A DNA stretch of 64,000 nt from Puffinus mauretanicus. Taxonomy: Eukaryota > Chordata > Aves > Procellariiformes > Procellariidae. The stretch is taken from NCBI GenBank assembly GCA_023333565.1, contig JAJKFH010002209.1, positions 124,001-188,000 on the forward strand, read 5' to 3'. Every line of letters begins with the position of its first letter. Within the stretch, counting starts at the first letter, position 1. The notes under the pieces are model-generated. The model was not told the DNA's origin. It saw only the letters and a program-made list of their open reading frames with translations, and searched no databases. This document shows positions 35,211 to 48,900 of this stretch, piece after piece. Position numbers and translations under genes: made by a program.

Positions 35211-38200
35211 CTCCCTGCTTTTTCTTTGCTAGAAGTGCCTCCCGACCTCAGCTCAGCAGCTTCTGTGAAATAAATAAGCTTTGGGTCTGGCAGTTGGTTC
35301 CTTTCAGCCATGTCTCTCTCTCTCTGCCAGATGTAGACGGAGAGGTCCTCTCCTCCGGGGCAAGCTGGTGGGGAGAGGAGGAGGGAGTGAGAGAACGAGC
35401 TCTTTTCTCTTTTAGTCCCACATAAGGTTTTTTTTTGCTGAAGATGTACAGAGTCTGAAATGTTTAAAAAGTTTGAAAAATAATTAAAGCTTTCTTCTCC
35501 TTTTGAATATTCAACTTGTGAATATCACGTTGGTTCTGAACAGAAAGTCACGTGGGCTGGGATTCTCGGGAGGAGAAGATAAGGAGACCTCAGACAAAGC
35601 ATCTGTGCACGGCCCAAGGTAGCAGAAACTTCCATCCAGTCGCTTTGCCTCAGACCAAATCTATACAAAACAAACTTTACAAACACGCATGCAGCCACAG
35701 CGTTACTACCTGTTTGGCTACAAATGTCTTCTGTTCCTGGGAGTATTAGCAGAGGAAGTTTCCCTGGGATCAACAACTGAGGTAGCCGGGACTGCAAAGT
35801 AAGTACAGGGAAAGCATAGGTGGTAGGGGGGGAAATACAGCAACACGTCCCAGCTTTTAAAAGAAAACAGAAAATGAGGACCACCGGCTTTGCTGCTCCT
35901 CACAGGGCCTGGGAGAATTGGACTTTGTTTAAATACAAAAACATGGGAAATTTAGAAAGGGACTGGTTTGGCTGGAGTGGCTAAACCCGAAGCCCCATTA
36001 TGCTGAACCACAAATGGCCGGGATGCCAGTTATTTTAAGGCTGCCCCAGGCAAATCAGCTGCTGTATCTCATTTCACTGTAGTGGTGCCACAATAGTTCA
36101 AAGGTTGTCCAAGTTTTCCTTGTATTCAGATTTCATCAGTGGAGCAGCAGCTTAGTAAATATATGGATATTTATTTAAGTCTCAGCTTTCTCAGCCATGG
36201 CTTAGCTATAGTACTGACAAAAACCCGAGTAGTTGGAGCCATGAGTTAAAAGCATGTGGTTTATTTATGTCACTTAAACTATCAGGAGACTTGGGACAGG
36301 GAGGTTAAAAAGTCCAGGCTGGTGTTTCCTAAAAAGCCAGGAACAGAGGAACACCCAGCCCTATTTTAAGATAAAGGGGTAAAGGCTGTCTGGAGGAGAA
36401 AGGTTGTTTTCAAGTTGTTGATGTATTAGAAGTTGTTGTGCTGCAAGGAGATAACTGTAATGTAGTGACTTCTCCATGGATATTTACCCTGACACCAAGT
36501 CAGGGAGGCTGTTCCTGTCATATTCTTCATTAAGGGTGAGCTTGGGAGCATTTCAATGCCACCAGCCTTTGCAGTTGAACTGAAGTTCCCACTTTTAATG
36601 GTGATTTTTTGATGAAAGTCTTAGCTCTGTCAGTCAGGTTATTACAGGGTCTTTCCAGATCTAGCTTTTAAAAAATCACAGTTTTAACCCATATGGTTAC
36701 TTGGTATCCAATCAAAGTGTATGTGAAATATTAAAGAATGGAAGAAAAATAAAAGCAGCACAACATTCATTATGCTTTTCAAAACCCACACATTTTAAAG
36801 CTAATCTCTGGGTTATTCTGGGCATGACTCATGATTCTGTATGTCTGGGGTTAGCTATAGCACGTCCTGATTTACGGCTTTCTCTGAATCTGTGTACCTA
36901 CACTAGGCTACATCTAGGCCAGCTGGTTAACATCACGGTGGGAACAGCATCCATGACTGTATCCTTTTGTGGGCATGTGCTGTGCTCCTCACTGTGCTCC
37001 CTGGATGGTATAAGCGCTGCATTTTGCATGAGTGTCCAGAGCAGCTCACAGGGGCCAAAATAAAAATAAGAAAGACGGGTATTTCCCACTAATGCACCCT
37101 CTTGCAGTGAGCATCTGGGATAGAGTGGATTTGTGCATCCCTGGCTGCAACTCGGGAGCCATTTGTTCAAAACCTCCGTGGCGGCAGGGAGTCCCCCATT
37201 TCCTCACCTGACAGTACTTCTCCCTGGTCTGTGTGACCCAGGGTCAACAGCTTCCCTGGGGCAAGAGCTGTGCCTGTCTGTTTGGTGGTTCCCTCCTCCC
37301 CTCCACACCAGCTCAAGTGGCAGGTAAGCTTGGCCCACCTCTGGGCAGCTGGCGTTTCTGTAAAAATGCAGTCCCTCTCCCGGGAGAGCTGCGCCAGGAG
37401 GGTGGCTGGAGATGGGAATCAGGCACTAATTGCATCCTGCCTACACATGGTTGTGGTGCTAGCCTGCTCTCCTCTTATTTAGAATGTAAAGCACGTCAGT
37501 TTTCCCTGGGTAAAAAGTCGCTGCTTAAACGTTAGCTATGGTCCTTTGGAAGCTGCTTCTGCCAAAAATAATTCCTCCGTAAACACTAACATCTGCTGGT
37601 CCCAGGAGTCAAGTCCATCCTTAGAGCAGATACTGCCCGCAGTCCCCAGAGGAGAGGGGTGAGCATCCCGCAGGCGCATGCCATGCTGCCTCACGCTGCC
37701 CCAGGGATGGGATCTTGCATTGAAATGCCTGATGTTTGATCACCCAAAATGAAACGAGCCAAAAATAAAGCTTCACGCTATGTCCCATGCTTCACGCAGC
37801 AGCCTGCCTGGCTGCTGCTCGTACCGGCTGTGAGCACGTGCTGCAGGCATGGCTTGGGGCTGTATATCAATGTAATAACCAGGACAGCTAGTTAACCTTG
37901 TCCTTTGGGTGACACCAGAATCATGTCTAGAAGCTGCAGTAGCGCAAAATGTCTGTTCGTTTTTGGGACTGCAGAAGAAAATGGCGTAGGACTGTAAAAT
38001 GTGTTTTTCTAGCAGGAACCAACCTATAATATAGATGCGTCAATGAAGTATTGAAAGGCTAAGGTTCTTGGCTGAATTAGTCTAACATAGCCACAAACAA
38101 GATAAGCTTCAGCTACCTCCTACAAGAATATTGACATTCTCTTTTGCAGAAAATTAGAAATCAAAGGGCTAGCATAATGGACCTTACTTTCCGTGGGATT

Positions 38201-38663
38201 TGAGAAAAGGTGCTGGGGAATTTGTCAGTGAAAGAATCTGATCTGTCACCACCGGTGCAGCTTGCACTGCTTGCAAAACTGAACTCCAGATGAGTTTTAA
38301 TGGAAATCATCTCTCTCCTGATACATTTGTGAATTATGGCAGTCATTTGGGCATAGCGGGGTGCAGTGAGGGGGTGCCATGGCAGACACAACCACCCTCT
38401 GTCCTCTGCTGGTTGCTGCCTTGAGTTATGGTGGCTGCTGTAACCTCAGGTTTGTGGATCCAACAGCTGAGTTGTGACTAGGGACAATTTCAGCCAGGAA
38501 GATCACAAGAAAGTATCTCCGCAAGCTTGGCTGAAAATGCAGCTTCAGCAAGTCTTCTTGTGGTTGACTCTGAGTTCAAGACAAGTGCTCACTTGCCAGT
38601 CTTTAGGACTTCCCATTAGCATTGCTTTCTGCTCTCTTCTCCTGCAGAGTTAATTTGGTCTTG
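35211..38663. other. Intergenic DNA, no gene recognised
   Basis: Mixed composition, with a short CT dinucleotide run at 35313-35325 and no recognisable coding sequence or transposon up to the CR1 insertion. Confidence 0.45.
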
Positions 38664-39192
38664 CTATTAAACTGTGTTCAGTTTTGGGCCCCTTACTACA
38701 AGAAGGACATTGAGGTGCTGGAGCGTGTCCAGAGAAGGGCAATGAAGCTGGTGAAGGGCCTGGAGCACAAGTCTTATGAGGAGCGGCTGAGGGAACTGGG
38801 ACTGTTTAGCCTGGAGAAGAGGAGGCTGAGGGGAGACCTCATCGCCCTCTACAACTACCTGAAGGGAGGTTGTAGCGAGGTGGGTGTTGGTCTCTTCTCC
38901 CAAGTAACCAGTGATAGGATGAGAGGAAATGGCCTCAAGTTGCGCCAAGGGAGGTTTAGATTGGACATCAGGAAAAATTTCTTTACTGAAAGAGTGGTCA
39001 GGCCTTGGAACCGGCTGCCCAGGGAAGTGGTTGAGTCACCATCCCTGGAAGTATTTAAAAGACATGTAGATGAGGCGCTTCGGGACATGGTGTAGTGGGT
39101 ATGGTGGTGTTGGGTTGATAGTTGGACTCGATGATCTTAGAGGTCTTTTCCAGCCTTAATGATTCTATGATTCTATGATTCCATGATTCTAA
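38664..39192 (+). mobile_element. CR1 LINE, 5'-truncated with end of ORF2 still open
   Basis: The plus strand retains the C-terminal end of CR1 ORF2, readable without interruption from about 38670 to the TAG at 39093-39095. Family-typical segments include [22 protein letters not shown] near the start, [38 protein letters not shown] and LRDMV at the end. It is followed by the CR1 3' UTR (GTTGGACTCGATGATCTTAG) and an ATTCTATG octamer tail ending about 39190. The reverse transcriptase and endonuclease domains are missing, so it cannot move on its own. The intact frame suggests a younger insertion than the other copies here. Its 3' UTR variant matches the copy at 54 kb, not those at 5.3 and 59 kb. 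Confidence 0.95.
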
Positions 39193-39923
39193 TTCTCCCT
39201 TATAAAGCCCCTCCGAAAGCTCAATATACGCTTCCTTCTACAGCATGCAAGGGACAATACGGGCAGTCAAGGGAAATTTTTTCATAGTGCTAACACGGAG
39301 GCAGAAAATCCATATAACTTCTGGTCGACTAGCCTTGCGTACTTTAGGAAGTTTCTCCACAGTTTGCCAGTGTGTTTTATTTTATGCTCTCAAATACCCT
39401 GTAACCTCATCTGCCTCCTATGTTTGTGTTAGCAAACACTCAGGCGTTCTTCAGCCTCCAGGACTATCAGGATACCTCAAGATTTATAGAGCAATTAATG
39501 GCCTTGATGAAATACATGATGAAATATTGAGTTTTACTGAAACACAATAAAACCTTTATTCACAAGAAAATGACCAAGTATTATATAACTGACCAAACGC
39601 AGTTGGTCTGACGCCATTTTTCTGTCCTTCATAAAGAGTTATTCTCTACCCTTTCAGACCCTGAGTACAGCTTGTGTTTTTTTCTCTGATTTATTTTTCC
39701 TTACGATTCTTACCAAGGAATGTTTTTGCTTTGGAGGGACATAATTGTGTATTGGAAAGCCCAGTTCTCCCAAGGAGACACGTAGGGGAAGAGAACAGCC
39801 ACCTGGCATCAGTGGAAACATTAAGAACAAGAATAAGAAAGATGTGTCTTGGGACTTGTGAGAGCTGGAGAGAGGCCAGCTGTGTACAGAGGGATTGTGT
39901 GAACTTGAACATCAACCATGTTC

Positions 39924-39938
39924 TTTTTTTTTTTTTTT
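39924..39938. repeat. T15 homopolymer
   Basis: Uninterrupted run of 15 T, with no identifiable minus-strand retroposon beside it. Confidence 0.9.
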
Positions 39939-42900
39939 GGGTTGTTTTTAAGGGAATGTGGGATAAGGTTTGGAAATACAAGAGAAAATGCACTTTGGTC
40001 TGAAGTAGAGGGGTCTCAAGAATGATGCAGTAGGTTGAATTTATTTGGAAGCACTAGGTTTCTGTTTATGTACTTTTTATGCATTTCAGAGAGCTGTAGG
40101 AGAGAATAAAATATTCCAACCAAAACCAATGGTGAATAGGAAGTTGCTCACAAATTCAGATGGTCTGGGCAGAAGAGATTTGACACGGCATTTTGAAGAA
40201 GGGAGAAGGATGGAAGTGAGAAAGGCACAAAATTTCAATGACAGAGAAAAATTTTTCAGAACTTCTGGAAAAACACCAGTTTGGCACTAAATAAAGGCTT
40301 GACAAAGGACATGCGGGTCAGATTTCTCTTAAGGAGGCAGGAAGCCATCAGCTGGAAAGCTGTTCCTGGATGTTGGGTCCCCTGTGTGCCCTGGAAAGCA
40401 TGAATTTGTTTATTCTTGTAAATAGAGGGGTTTTGTTGTGTCCAAGAATCCCATGTCCTTTCACCAATTTTTCTTTCTAACTCAAGTAAGTTCCAAACCT
40501 CCAAATGCTGAGCTAGTCAGGGAAGTCAAAAGAAGCAACATTAATGTTTCACGGTAATTGTACTGCAGCCAAGAGGGGGAAAAAAGAGTATTGAATGTAT
40601 GACAGTAGGGAGGGAAAGCACATACAGGGAACTGACGTCTTGGACACCTCCTCTCCCCTTCTCCACACGGTGTACGTTTGCCTGCAGCTGCCGTCTGCCA
40701 GCCTGGGACACAGATCCTGCCTCCTGCCACGGTCCGAGCCAAGGGCTGCCAGCTGTGCTGTGACAAGGCAAGACTAACTAACATAGACATGGCATGCAAT
40801 GAGGATATTTTGGCTGAGGGGTACTGACAGAGGAGGCTGTCACTGGTTACACCAGTTTGCTACTTCCCCTGGTTCTCCTGGGTGATTTGAAAAGAAGCTA
40901 CCTGAAACCTCACAGCTCAGCTTGCACCGTTTCCCAAAGCAGGGTTTATCTGTGCTTGCCTGGCTGGTTGCTGGATATGGTTTGCCTCAGTCTATGCTGA
41001 CTCAGATCGTTTCAGCCTTGGGTCAGCCAATTCAGTTCACAACTGTGTTCAAACAGTAATATGATGTACCGTTCTCCAGACCTTATTATCTCCTTGTTAG
41101 CCCTTATCTTCTGCGCAGTCTACAGAAATGGAAACATCAACAGTCTAACACTTGAAGAAAGACCTTGGTTTCGGTAATTCCAATTTAAATTCAGGCTCGT
41201 TTTGGCTTCTGGTACTGTTTCTTGATGACAGCTTTTCTCCCATTTAAGGAATAAAAATTATGTAAAAAATCTGTACTTCCGTGTAAAGAACAATACATTA
41301 ATTTGGCCCCTCCTCATAAACTTTTTTACTGTTCCAAAAACTATTTTCTATGTCTTTTGTATCCACATACCACCACCTTATTCTGTTTTCATTTGCTACT
41401 CCCATTACTCAATTTAACATTTCTCTGTTGTGCAGCCTCATTTGGAAGGTTTGCTTTTGCAAAACCTGTGTGATGCAGGTGGGAAATTCCTGTGCAGGTG
41501 CCATTAATAGATGTTTTTAAATGTTGTCCATCTGATGCATGAAATATTGCATTTAGTTTTCATGACAGCTAAAAAGGGAGAAAACACCATGAGGCAGAGC
41601 AATGGTAGATGCACTAACTCACAGTGGAGGTAAGATGGTAGACGCCACATGCAGGCCTTGTCTAAACTCTTTGATATGGCTGCCTCATAATGCTTGCATC
41701 CATATATTAGTCTCCGTAGGAAAGATGAGTACTGGCTGACTGGCTACCATTTCACGACTTCGAAACAATCGCAAATGATTTCCAGAAAGGCATGACAAAA
41801 AATTTTCAGCTTTGTGAAAGTCCATGTTGTATTTTTTTCTTTGTGAAAGCAATCACAAGATTTTTTTACAACAGGGTGACAGGTACTAACATTTTCTACT
41901 TAAACTAGTATCACTTGAAAAGAAACCAAACAAAACAGAGTGATCGACTTTTTAAAGCGCTTGAATAAAATGTTTTGTGCCACAAAATATCTGTGAGGTT
42001 TTCACATGCTGGAAGTCGCCTTTGTGAGCATTTCTCATTCGTAGACATTTGACTGAGAGTTTAATGCAGAAAACTACTTGCTCCTATGATACAAACTAAT
42101 AAAAACACAGTAAGGATTTTATGAAGGAAAATTAATGTCATTAGCAACAGAGGGCTTGACTCTCCAATTCTCTGCACTTTATGCAGTTGGCCAGATTACT
42201 GCAAAAATGATGCAAACCGTTACTCTTGCTGGCATTATTGCATGCAAGCTCAGCACTGGTGACTTAGCACACCGTGATCCAGAACAATACCAGAAGAGTA
42301 TGCAGGTATTTGCTGGTTTGTAAACAAGGCTGGTAGTTTGGTCTTCACATGGTGTCTAGACAGCAGCAATTAGTAGTAATTAGTAAGTGCATCTGCTGTC
42401 TGCTGAGTCCATGGCAGCTCACGTGCTGTGGAAGTAAGGGATCAAAGAGTTTTACTTCAACATCGATACTCCATAAAATAGAATCCTGCCTTGGATTCCC
42501 CATATGTTGAGTGCCTGTTTTGCTCTGATGTTCTGGTTTAGAGTCTTTGAGGTGCTTGTTCCCCCACTCAGGAGCTGGCCTGGCAAATAAAAGTGATGGA
42601 TTAATAGTAAACAATTTAATGTCAGAAGAAGCCTTGAGCTGGGTTCCTGGCATGTAAATAAAATGCCACTTCTAGTTAAGACGCAGTTCAGTAGATTGGA
42701 GCGTCACAAAACATACTCCAAGGCATAAATTCATGCCTCCGTTAGGTACTTGCAATCTGCCTTTACTGGGCTGGACCTGACAGAAGGCAGCCTTTGTCAT
42801 GCCATCGTGCCACCATGTAGGCGCTAACTGCACCCCTGCCTTGTCTCAGGGCAGGAGGGAGGTGGGAATCAGCTGTAATATGCTCTGTGTCAGAAACAGT

Positions 42901-45900
42901 GCAATTAAATGGGACACTCCACTATTGCTATTGCAGCTTCCCTGCTATCTGAGAACAGGCCTACGTTTGACTCTCCGAGTGGAATGCCACTGCTAAACAG
43001 TTGTAGAAAATGCTGTTGTCTACTGTTCATGCAAAGAGAGAGGAAGAATATAAAAAAGAAACTTGTTGTTGTTGGTTGGGTTGGGTGTTTTTTTCCCCCA
43101 ATTTGCTTTCAGATGCCTGTATATGTGTCTACGCACCCCCATGGGCGTTGCTGCTAGTGGTTCACATACTTCTAATAGCATCTACTTGTAATATAGTTGC
43201 TGCCAACCATACCAGGTAGTTGCAGGATTAAACCAGCCTTAGGCACAAAGCCTGTCAGCTGTGTGACATACAGCTGTGTGGCATCACCGTGGTGAAAGGG
43301 GGGTGGCCAAGAGGCTTAGAAACCTGGGTCTTTCCTTGACACTGACACCTATCTTTGCATTTCTCTCCCCTAAGTTTATGCTTCCAGGAGCTCCTTTAAC
43401 ACCTGAATATTGTCAGCCTTAGCAAGTAACATTCTGTCATGTATGAGAGGCAGAAGACCCAAATGCGTTTAAAACCAAACTATTTTATGTTCCGTAATCA
43501 TGATCATTCACAAACAGCCAGGACCTCTTTACTCAGGGAAAACATCCTATACACTAGGCTACAGAAGGATTTTTTTTCTCTCTCCCTCTTTTTCAGATCT
43601 TGTGAATAAATCTTATATGAGGAAGAGTGTGGCTGTCCCAGAACTGCCCCAAGGCTGGTGCCTTGGACATGCTCCAGGACGAAGAGCTGTAGCTGCCACC
43701 TCGCAGGTTTTGTCTCTTTGTGTTCCTGCCATATTGCAGCTGTTTGACGAGGAGTGTTTGGTGGGATTTTAGCAAAAAAGTCAGCTAACTATATCTCATC
43801 TCTAACAAATTACTGATGGCCCAAGAAATTTTTCCAGGGTTTCGGAATGTGATTGTTCTTGAACCAAGGACTGAGAACGTCTCCTTGCAGGAAACTTCAT
43901 CCTATCAGCAGATTGCTCTGTGGAAAACCCAGAGAACTGTGGTGCTAAATATAAGACTACTTTTTAAAAGCAGATAGAGGAACAATAAAAAGAGAAAACT
44001 GGGTGAGATTTTCCCAAACAATAAAGGTCTGTCTTATTGCTAATGTTTTCGTCAGTCGCTCTAATCAGCCCCAGGGAGTATGGTTTCTGAAGCAACTGCA
44101 GGCTGTAATGTAAATCAATGTTTTAACATCACAGTTAAAGGGCCTCAATTGCATTAAATCTGCAACAAATTTCAAATCCAAACTGTGATACACTTTTGGG
44201 GATTCCCAAAGTGTCCAGAATGGATTTGCTGCTCTTCAAATAAACATCAAGCCAAATCTGTAAGTGTTTTGTTGCTCTTGTAGGGTGAAAGAGTCCAGAG
44301 AGCCAACCCGCAATAGATCGATGCATTCCATGAAAAAAAGACTCTTTCCATTGTATACAAACTACAGTTTCCTCGCTGATTTAATGTCTAGGCTAATTCA
44401 GGGTGCAGAGAAGTAATCCAATCTCAAACTGAGACATGGGTCATGTGAAACGGTCACAGTCTCCCAGTCTGACATAGATTAAAAAACACTCATCCTGATC
44501 TTTGCTGCTACATGAATATGTAAGAGCATTTTTGCATCCAAAAGTATCACCCGATTGTGAAATCTCCTGAAGGTTAAATAAACATCTTTCCTCAGTCAAA
44601 GAGGCAGAGACAGTCTTCACTAGGAAGTTCTCTGAGCTTCATCCTTTTCCTTTGCTTTGTATACACAGCGATCTGAAGCAGAAAAGGTGCTCAGTGGAGA
44701 AGCTGTGCTTTGACTTATATTTACTCGCTGAACATGAGTAAAGCCCATGTTTTTAACACTGAGAAGGATATATGAAATGAACTTACAATACAAAATGGGA
44801 CAAGTCAATTTTACACAAGACTCGAAGGTTCAAACACAAACAACAGTGATGTAATCTTTTGGAAATATCAAACATTTAAAGGAGGAAATTGCAGGTAGTC
44901 CACTAAGATAAATCTTCAATTTCCCATTTAAAGAAGCAAAGACCATTCAGAAGTACTTGATCTAAACTAAAGATTGCAGTTTTTATTACCAGCTATTCCT
45001 TGGAAAATTTCTATAAAACCCATAAGTAAATTCTGTGCAAAATTAATTGCTCAAGTGGTAAACATAAACAAACTCATCAAAATTAAATGTGGAAGGGCAT
45101 TCTTCAATATTTTGTCAAATAGTTGGCTAGCACTGGAGATGCAAACATCCACAGGCTGGAAAACATATGAAGTGGGAACATTATTTTGAGATATGCGAAA
45201 TGTGCTGTATAGTCAGTTTAATATTCATAGCTCTCTTTGTGGCTAATGAGTGATGATGACTCTCTCAATATCTCATGAAATTTAGCCTTATTAGAGGATT
45301 TTCCTCCAAACACAGTTTTGGCAGATTCCCCATTTCCCTGCTATCCTATTTCCCTATTAACCCTTTTTTCAAGAATGTTATCTACTCAAAGGCATCTAAC
45401 TCCTTCTGTGGACTGGCATATTTGTAACTGGCACCTTTTCTAAGCAGCTAAAAGCATTTCTATCATTCTTGCTTAAAGCATGAAGAAAGATAGCCAATTC
45501 CGCTTCTGCTTTGTTTCCTCCGTGTTACTCCTTTTATTCTAAGTAGTGGGGATGCAGTTCTTTGCTTCTCCTGATCTGGTCCCTTTGGAGACAGCTGGAG
45601 CTGTGCACACGATGTCTCGACACAGAACTTCAGTATCTGAATATACCCTGCCTTTGTCTCAGTCAATAAATACAATGCAACTTTGGCTATTGGCAAGATT
45701 CGCTTTGTGCTGGTCTCATCCACGAAGGTGTTCTTGGGGCCCCTTTTTGGGTAGATGTTGGTGATATTCTTCATTCTGTATACTTGTGTTCTACCATTGC
45801 TTTCCAAATAAAATTGACTCCACGACCTTATGACCTGGGGTGCTTCAGTGTGATACCTTCCTCTCCCCAGCACCACCAGCACCTCTTTATTGTCTGTCCC

Positions 45901-48900
45901 ACACCAAATACTAGCACTCTGCGTGCTTTAAAACCTTAACATGATGCAAAATAAGTGGCTGGTCCAAATGACTGCTTTGTGACTTCCCGCTTTGCAAAGG
46001 CTGACCATGGCGGGGCTGAGGCTTGCAGCCCCTCAGGCACAGGTGCAGCTGGAAAGGGTATTCCCTGCCCACAGTGGGCATTGCGTGACGGGAGGCACAT
46101 CCTCAGTGCTTTATCTGGCTGTAACTCGTGGCGGCTGCTTTTGCAAGGACTTTTGTCTTCTTATACCGTATAAAATTCTCTGACTGGTAATGAGAAGGCT
46201 TATGCGTTCTCTGTGCTATTTTCATTATTTAGCTTTATGAGGCTATTCTTTCTTGGACTCAGGGGGTCCCAAATCTTATCATTCCATAAAAGAGCAGTAA
46301 CTGTTTTTACAGCCTATAAAAGTTAGCATTTAAGTGTGCAGACACATCGCTGTTTGTGGTCTCTGTCAATTTATGCTTCCCATGTGCGTCACTTTGTTGC
46401 TGCAAGGCAGAAAAGGGAGAAGAGATGTATAGCAGCATTAATTTCTTAATAAGGCTTACTTAGTGGGCTGTAAAATATGCATGTAGCGAAGGTTGATCTT
46501 TGATTCATACCAGCCCCCAGCACTGTTCATATTGCTCCAGAAGCAGTAAGGAGCATGGTTTTCAATTCTTTTTCTTTGGGAAGCTGGGGCAAAACTGCCT
46601 ATGCGCACATATGTCCCAAGCCCATCCTTTCCCTCAAATTTGATATAGTAGAAAAACAACCCCACATGGTCTGGGCCTAGCTTGAGGGGTTTATCTGACG
46701 CCAGTTTATAGTTCTAGGAGATTTCAGAAAAGATTTCTAGGAATCTAGAACTGCTACAGTTCAGATTGCTTAAAGAAAATCCATTCCTTAACTGACATCA
46801 GGGATGATCATTGAGTGTCAGGAGGCTGTAAACAGTTACAGCTACACAGTCCTCATCCTAGGGCTGCTTTTTTTGCCTGGTTTCTGACTGTGCAGTTGGC
46901 TTGTCACCCGCAGCTGCTGGGAGAGTCTGGGACCCAGTTTTCATGGATTCAGGATATATTGCTTCATTTATAAAGGAAAAGTAAATATGACTAAAAGTCT
47001 GATATCTCTCTGATGAAAAGGAGTGAAAAATCTGAAGATTCCTTCCTGCTCTGTGGAAGCACTCTATTTTATGCCTTTTTTTTTCTCAGTCACTTAGCCT
47101 TCCCAGCACCTTCTCCAGCTCAGGATGATGTATGAGAAATAGGAAATAGGGTAAGGGAATAATACACTGCCATTGCTGCACACTTTGACACCCATTGTAT
47201 CATCAAACTATTACTCCTGTTAGACCTGTAGGTTAGGAAAGAGCACCACAGAAGTCTGTTTTGAACTGGGGACATTGCCTGGCTTTAGCCTTACAAAATT
47301 AACATCAAAGTTACCCACATGCCAAATGAAGTCACTTCACTCCCTGCTCTGCCTTTTTATCAGGTTCCACTGTTATGTGCATGGGGAATGCTACATCTCA
47401 GCTAGCTCCCTGTCCACTTCAGCTCCCTCATTGCCCAGCGTTCAGCTGCAATTAGAAATCTAATTAATTTCTGCTTGTTATGGGTGTTTTCTAGGTTTTA
47501 AATGTTTGCTGCTACCTTTTCAGGTCTGTGCCTCCAGTCTAACCGTGACAAATTTTCAGGAATTAGCATCTCCCATTTCTATGAAAAGTCGTCTATATCT
47601 TCTTCAATAATATCCCATTTAAAGATGATGTGGAGTGTTTTATTTAGTGGATTTTTTTTAGTGGATGGATTTTCCCAGGTTGTGCCTGGAATAAAAGAAA
47701 TTCACCTCGGTGCAATACTAGTGCATTATTCAATTTACTCCAGAATTGCTCTGTTTCTGTGTTGCTGTACCTATTTCTACTTCCATTTCTCCTGTTGCAA
47801 AAGCATTACAGTAACGTTTACCTAATTGTAACTCGCATGAATTCATGAACATTTGTGATATCTCCAAAACTCTCTGGATGTCAAAAGTGGTAGAAGCATC
47901 ACATTTTGAAAGTTAACTTTCTGATGAAGTTACTCAAGCAACTCTTTAGGGCAATTGAAATAAGAGCGAGACTATGGAAACAGAACTCTGATGGAATAAT
48001 TTTTTAATAAGACCTACACTTTTCGTGTTGCACAGAATTGCTATGAAAATCCTGATAATGAGTGCTACTTTGCAAAAAAAAACCCGTATGTGAATGTAAC
48101 ATTAATCAGGACATCTGAGAAAAGCCACAGGAAAGTGGTTAAGAATCCAACGTCAATATAAAGGAAAGCAAATGCAAAGTTTAACCCAGGACTTCTGTGA
48201 TGAGCAGGAGTGCAGCTTAGTACAAAGTGCTGCTACTGTTTTCTCTGCGACCTTTTCTAGTTGTTGTCATGACTGCATTAGCTGCCACTTTACTGAAGTG
48301 TTTGTACTCCAAATACAAACATTGCAGTTCTCATCTGGCATTCATTTGTGTGAGTCAGGACAGAAGCTTTATGCCTCTATAAAACCCCTTTGTGAGTTCT
48401 GATTCAGTCCCAATATGCTTAATATTTCCATAACTCTGCCTGATTGTATACCTTTATGGGCACCGATAACATCTTAGGTTCACTAAGAGTTTCTCTGAAA
48501 GCATGTGGTCCTTTGTGATTTTGAAATGGCTAAAAGCAGAATGACTTTGCATCTGAGAAATTAAAATATATCCTTAATGCTTCTGAGCAGGATCCTGGAT
48601 AGGTGAAATGTGCTATGTATGATTGATGGGTTTTTCATCTACCTTCTCAGTCTGCTTTGTGGGTGCCCTAATCCAAAGGGATGCTACTGAGCAAACTGGC
48701 TTTCATCCACCAAACCACTTAAGCTTATACGCATCTCCGGACACATGAATCTCTCCACTGAGATCTCTGAATAACAAGGGGGTACTGCTCTTTTGAGCCA
48801 CCAGTCCAGAAACGCTCATGAGGAGAACACAGGAGCATTTCTGGAAAAACAATTAAAACTAATATTACATCTTGTTACTCCAACTGTTCGGTACTGAAGA

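Noticed and set aside
38667..39088. Minus-strand frames across the CR1 at 39 kb
   Set aside because: Antisense shadows of the CR1 ORF2 remnant.
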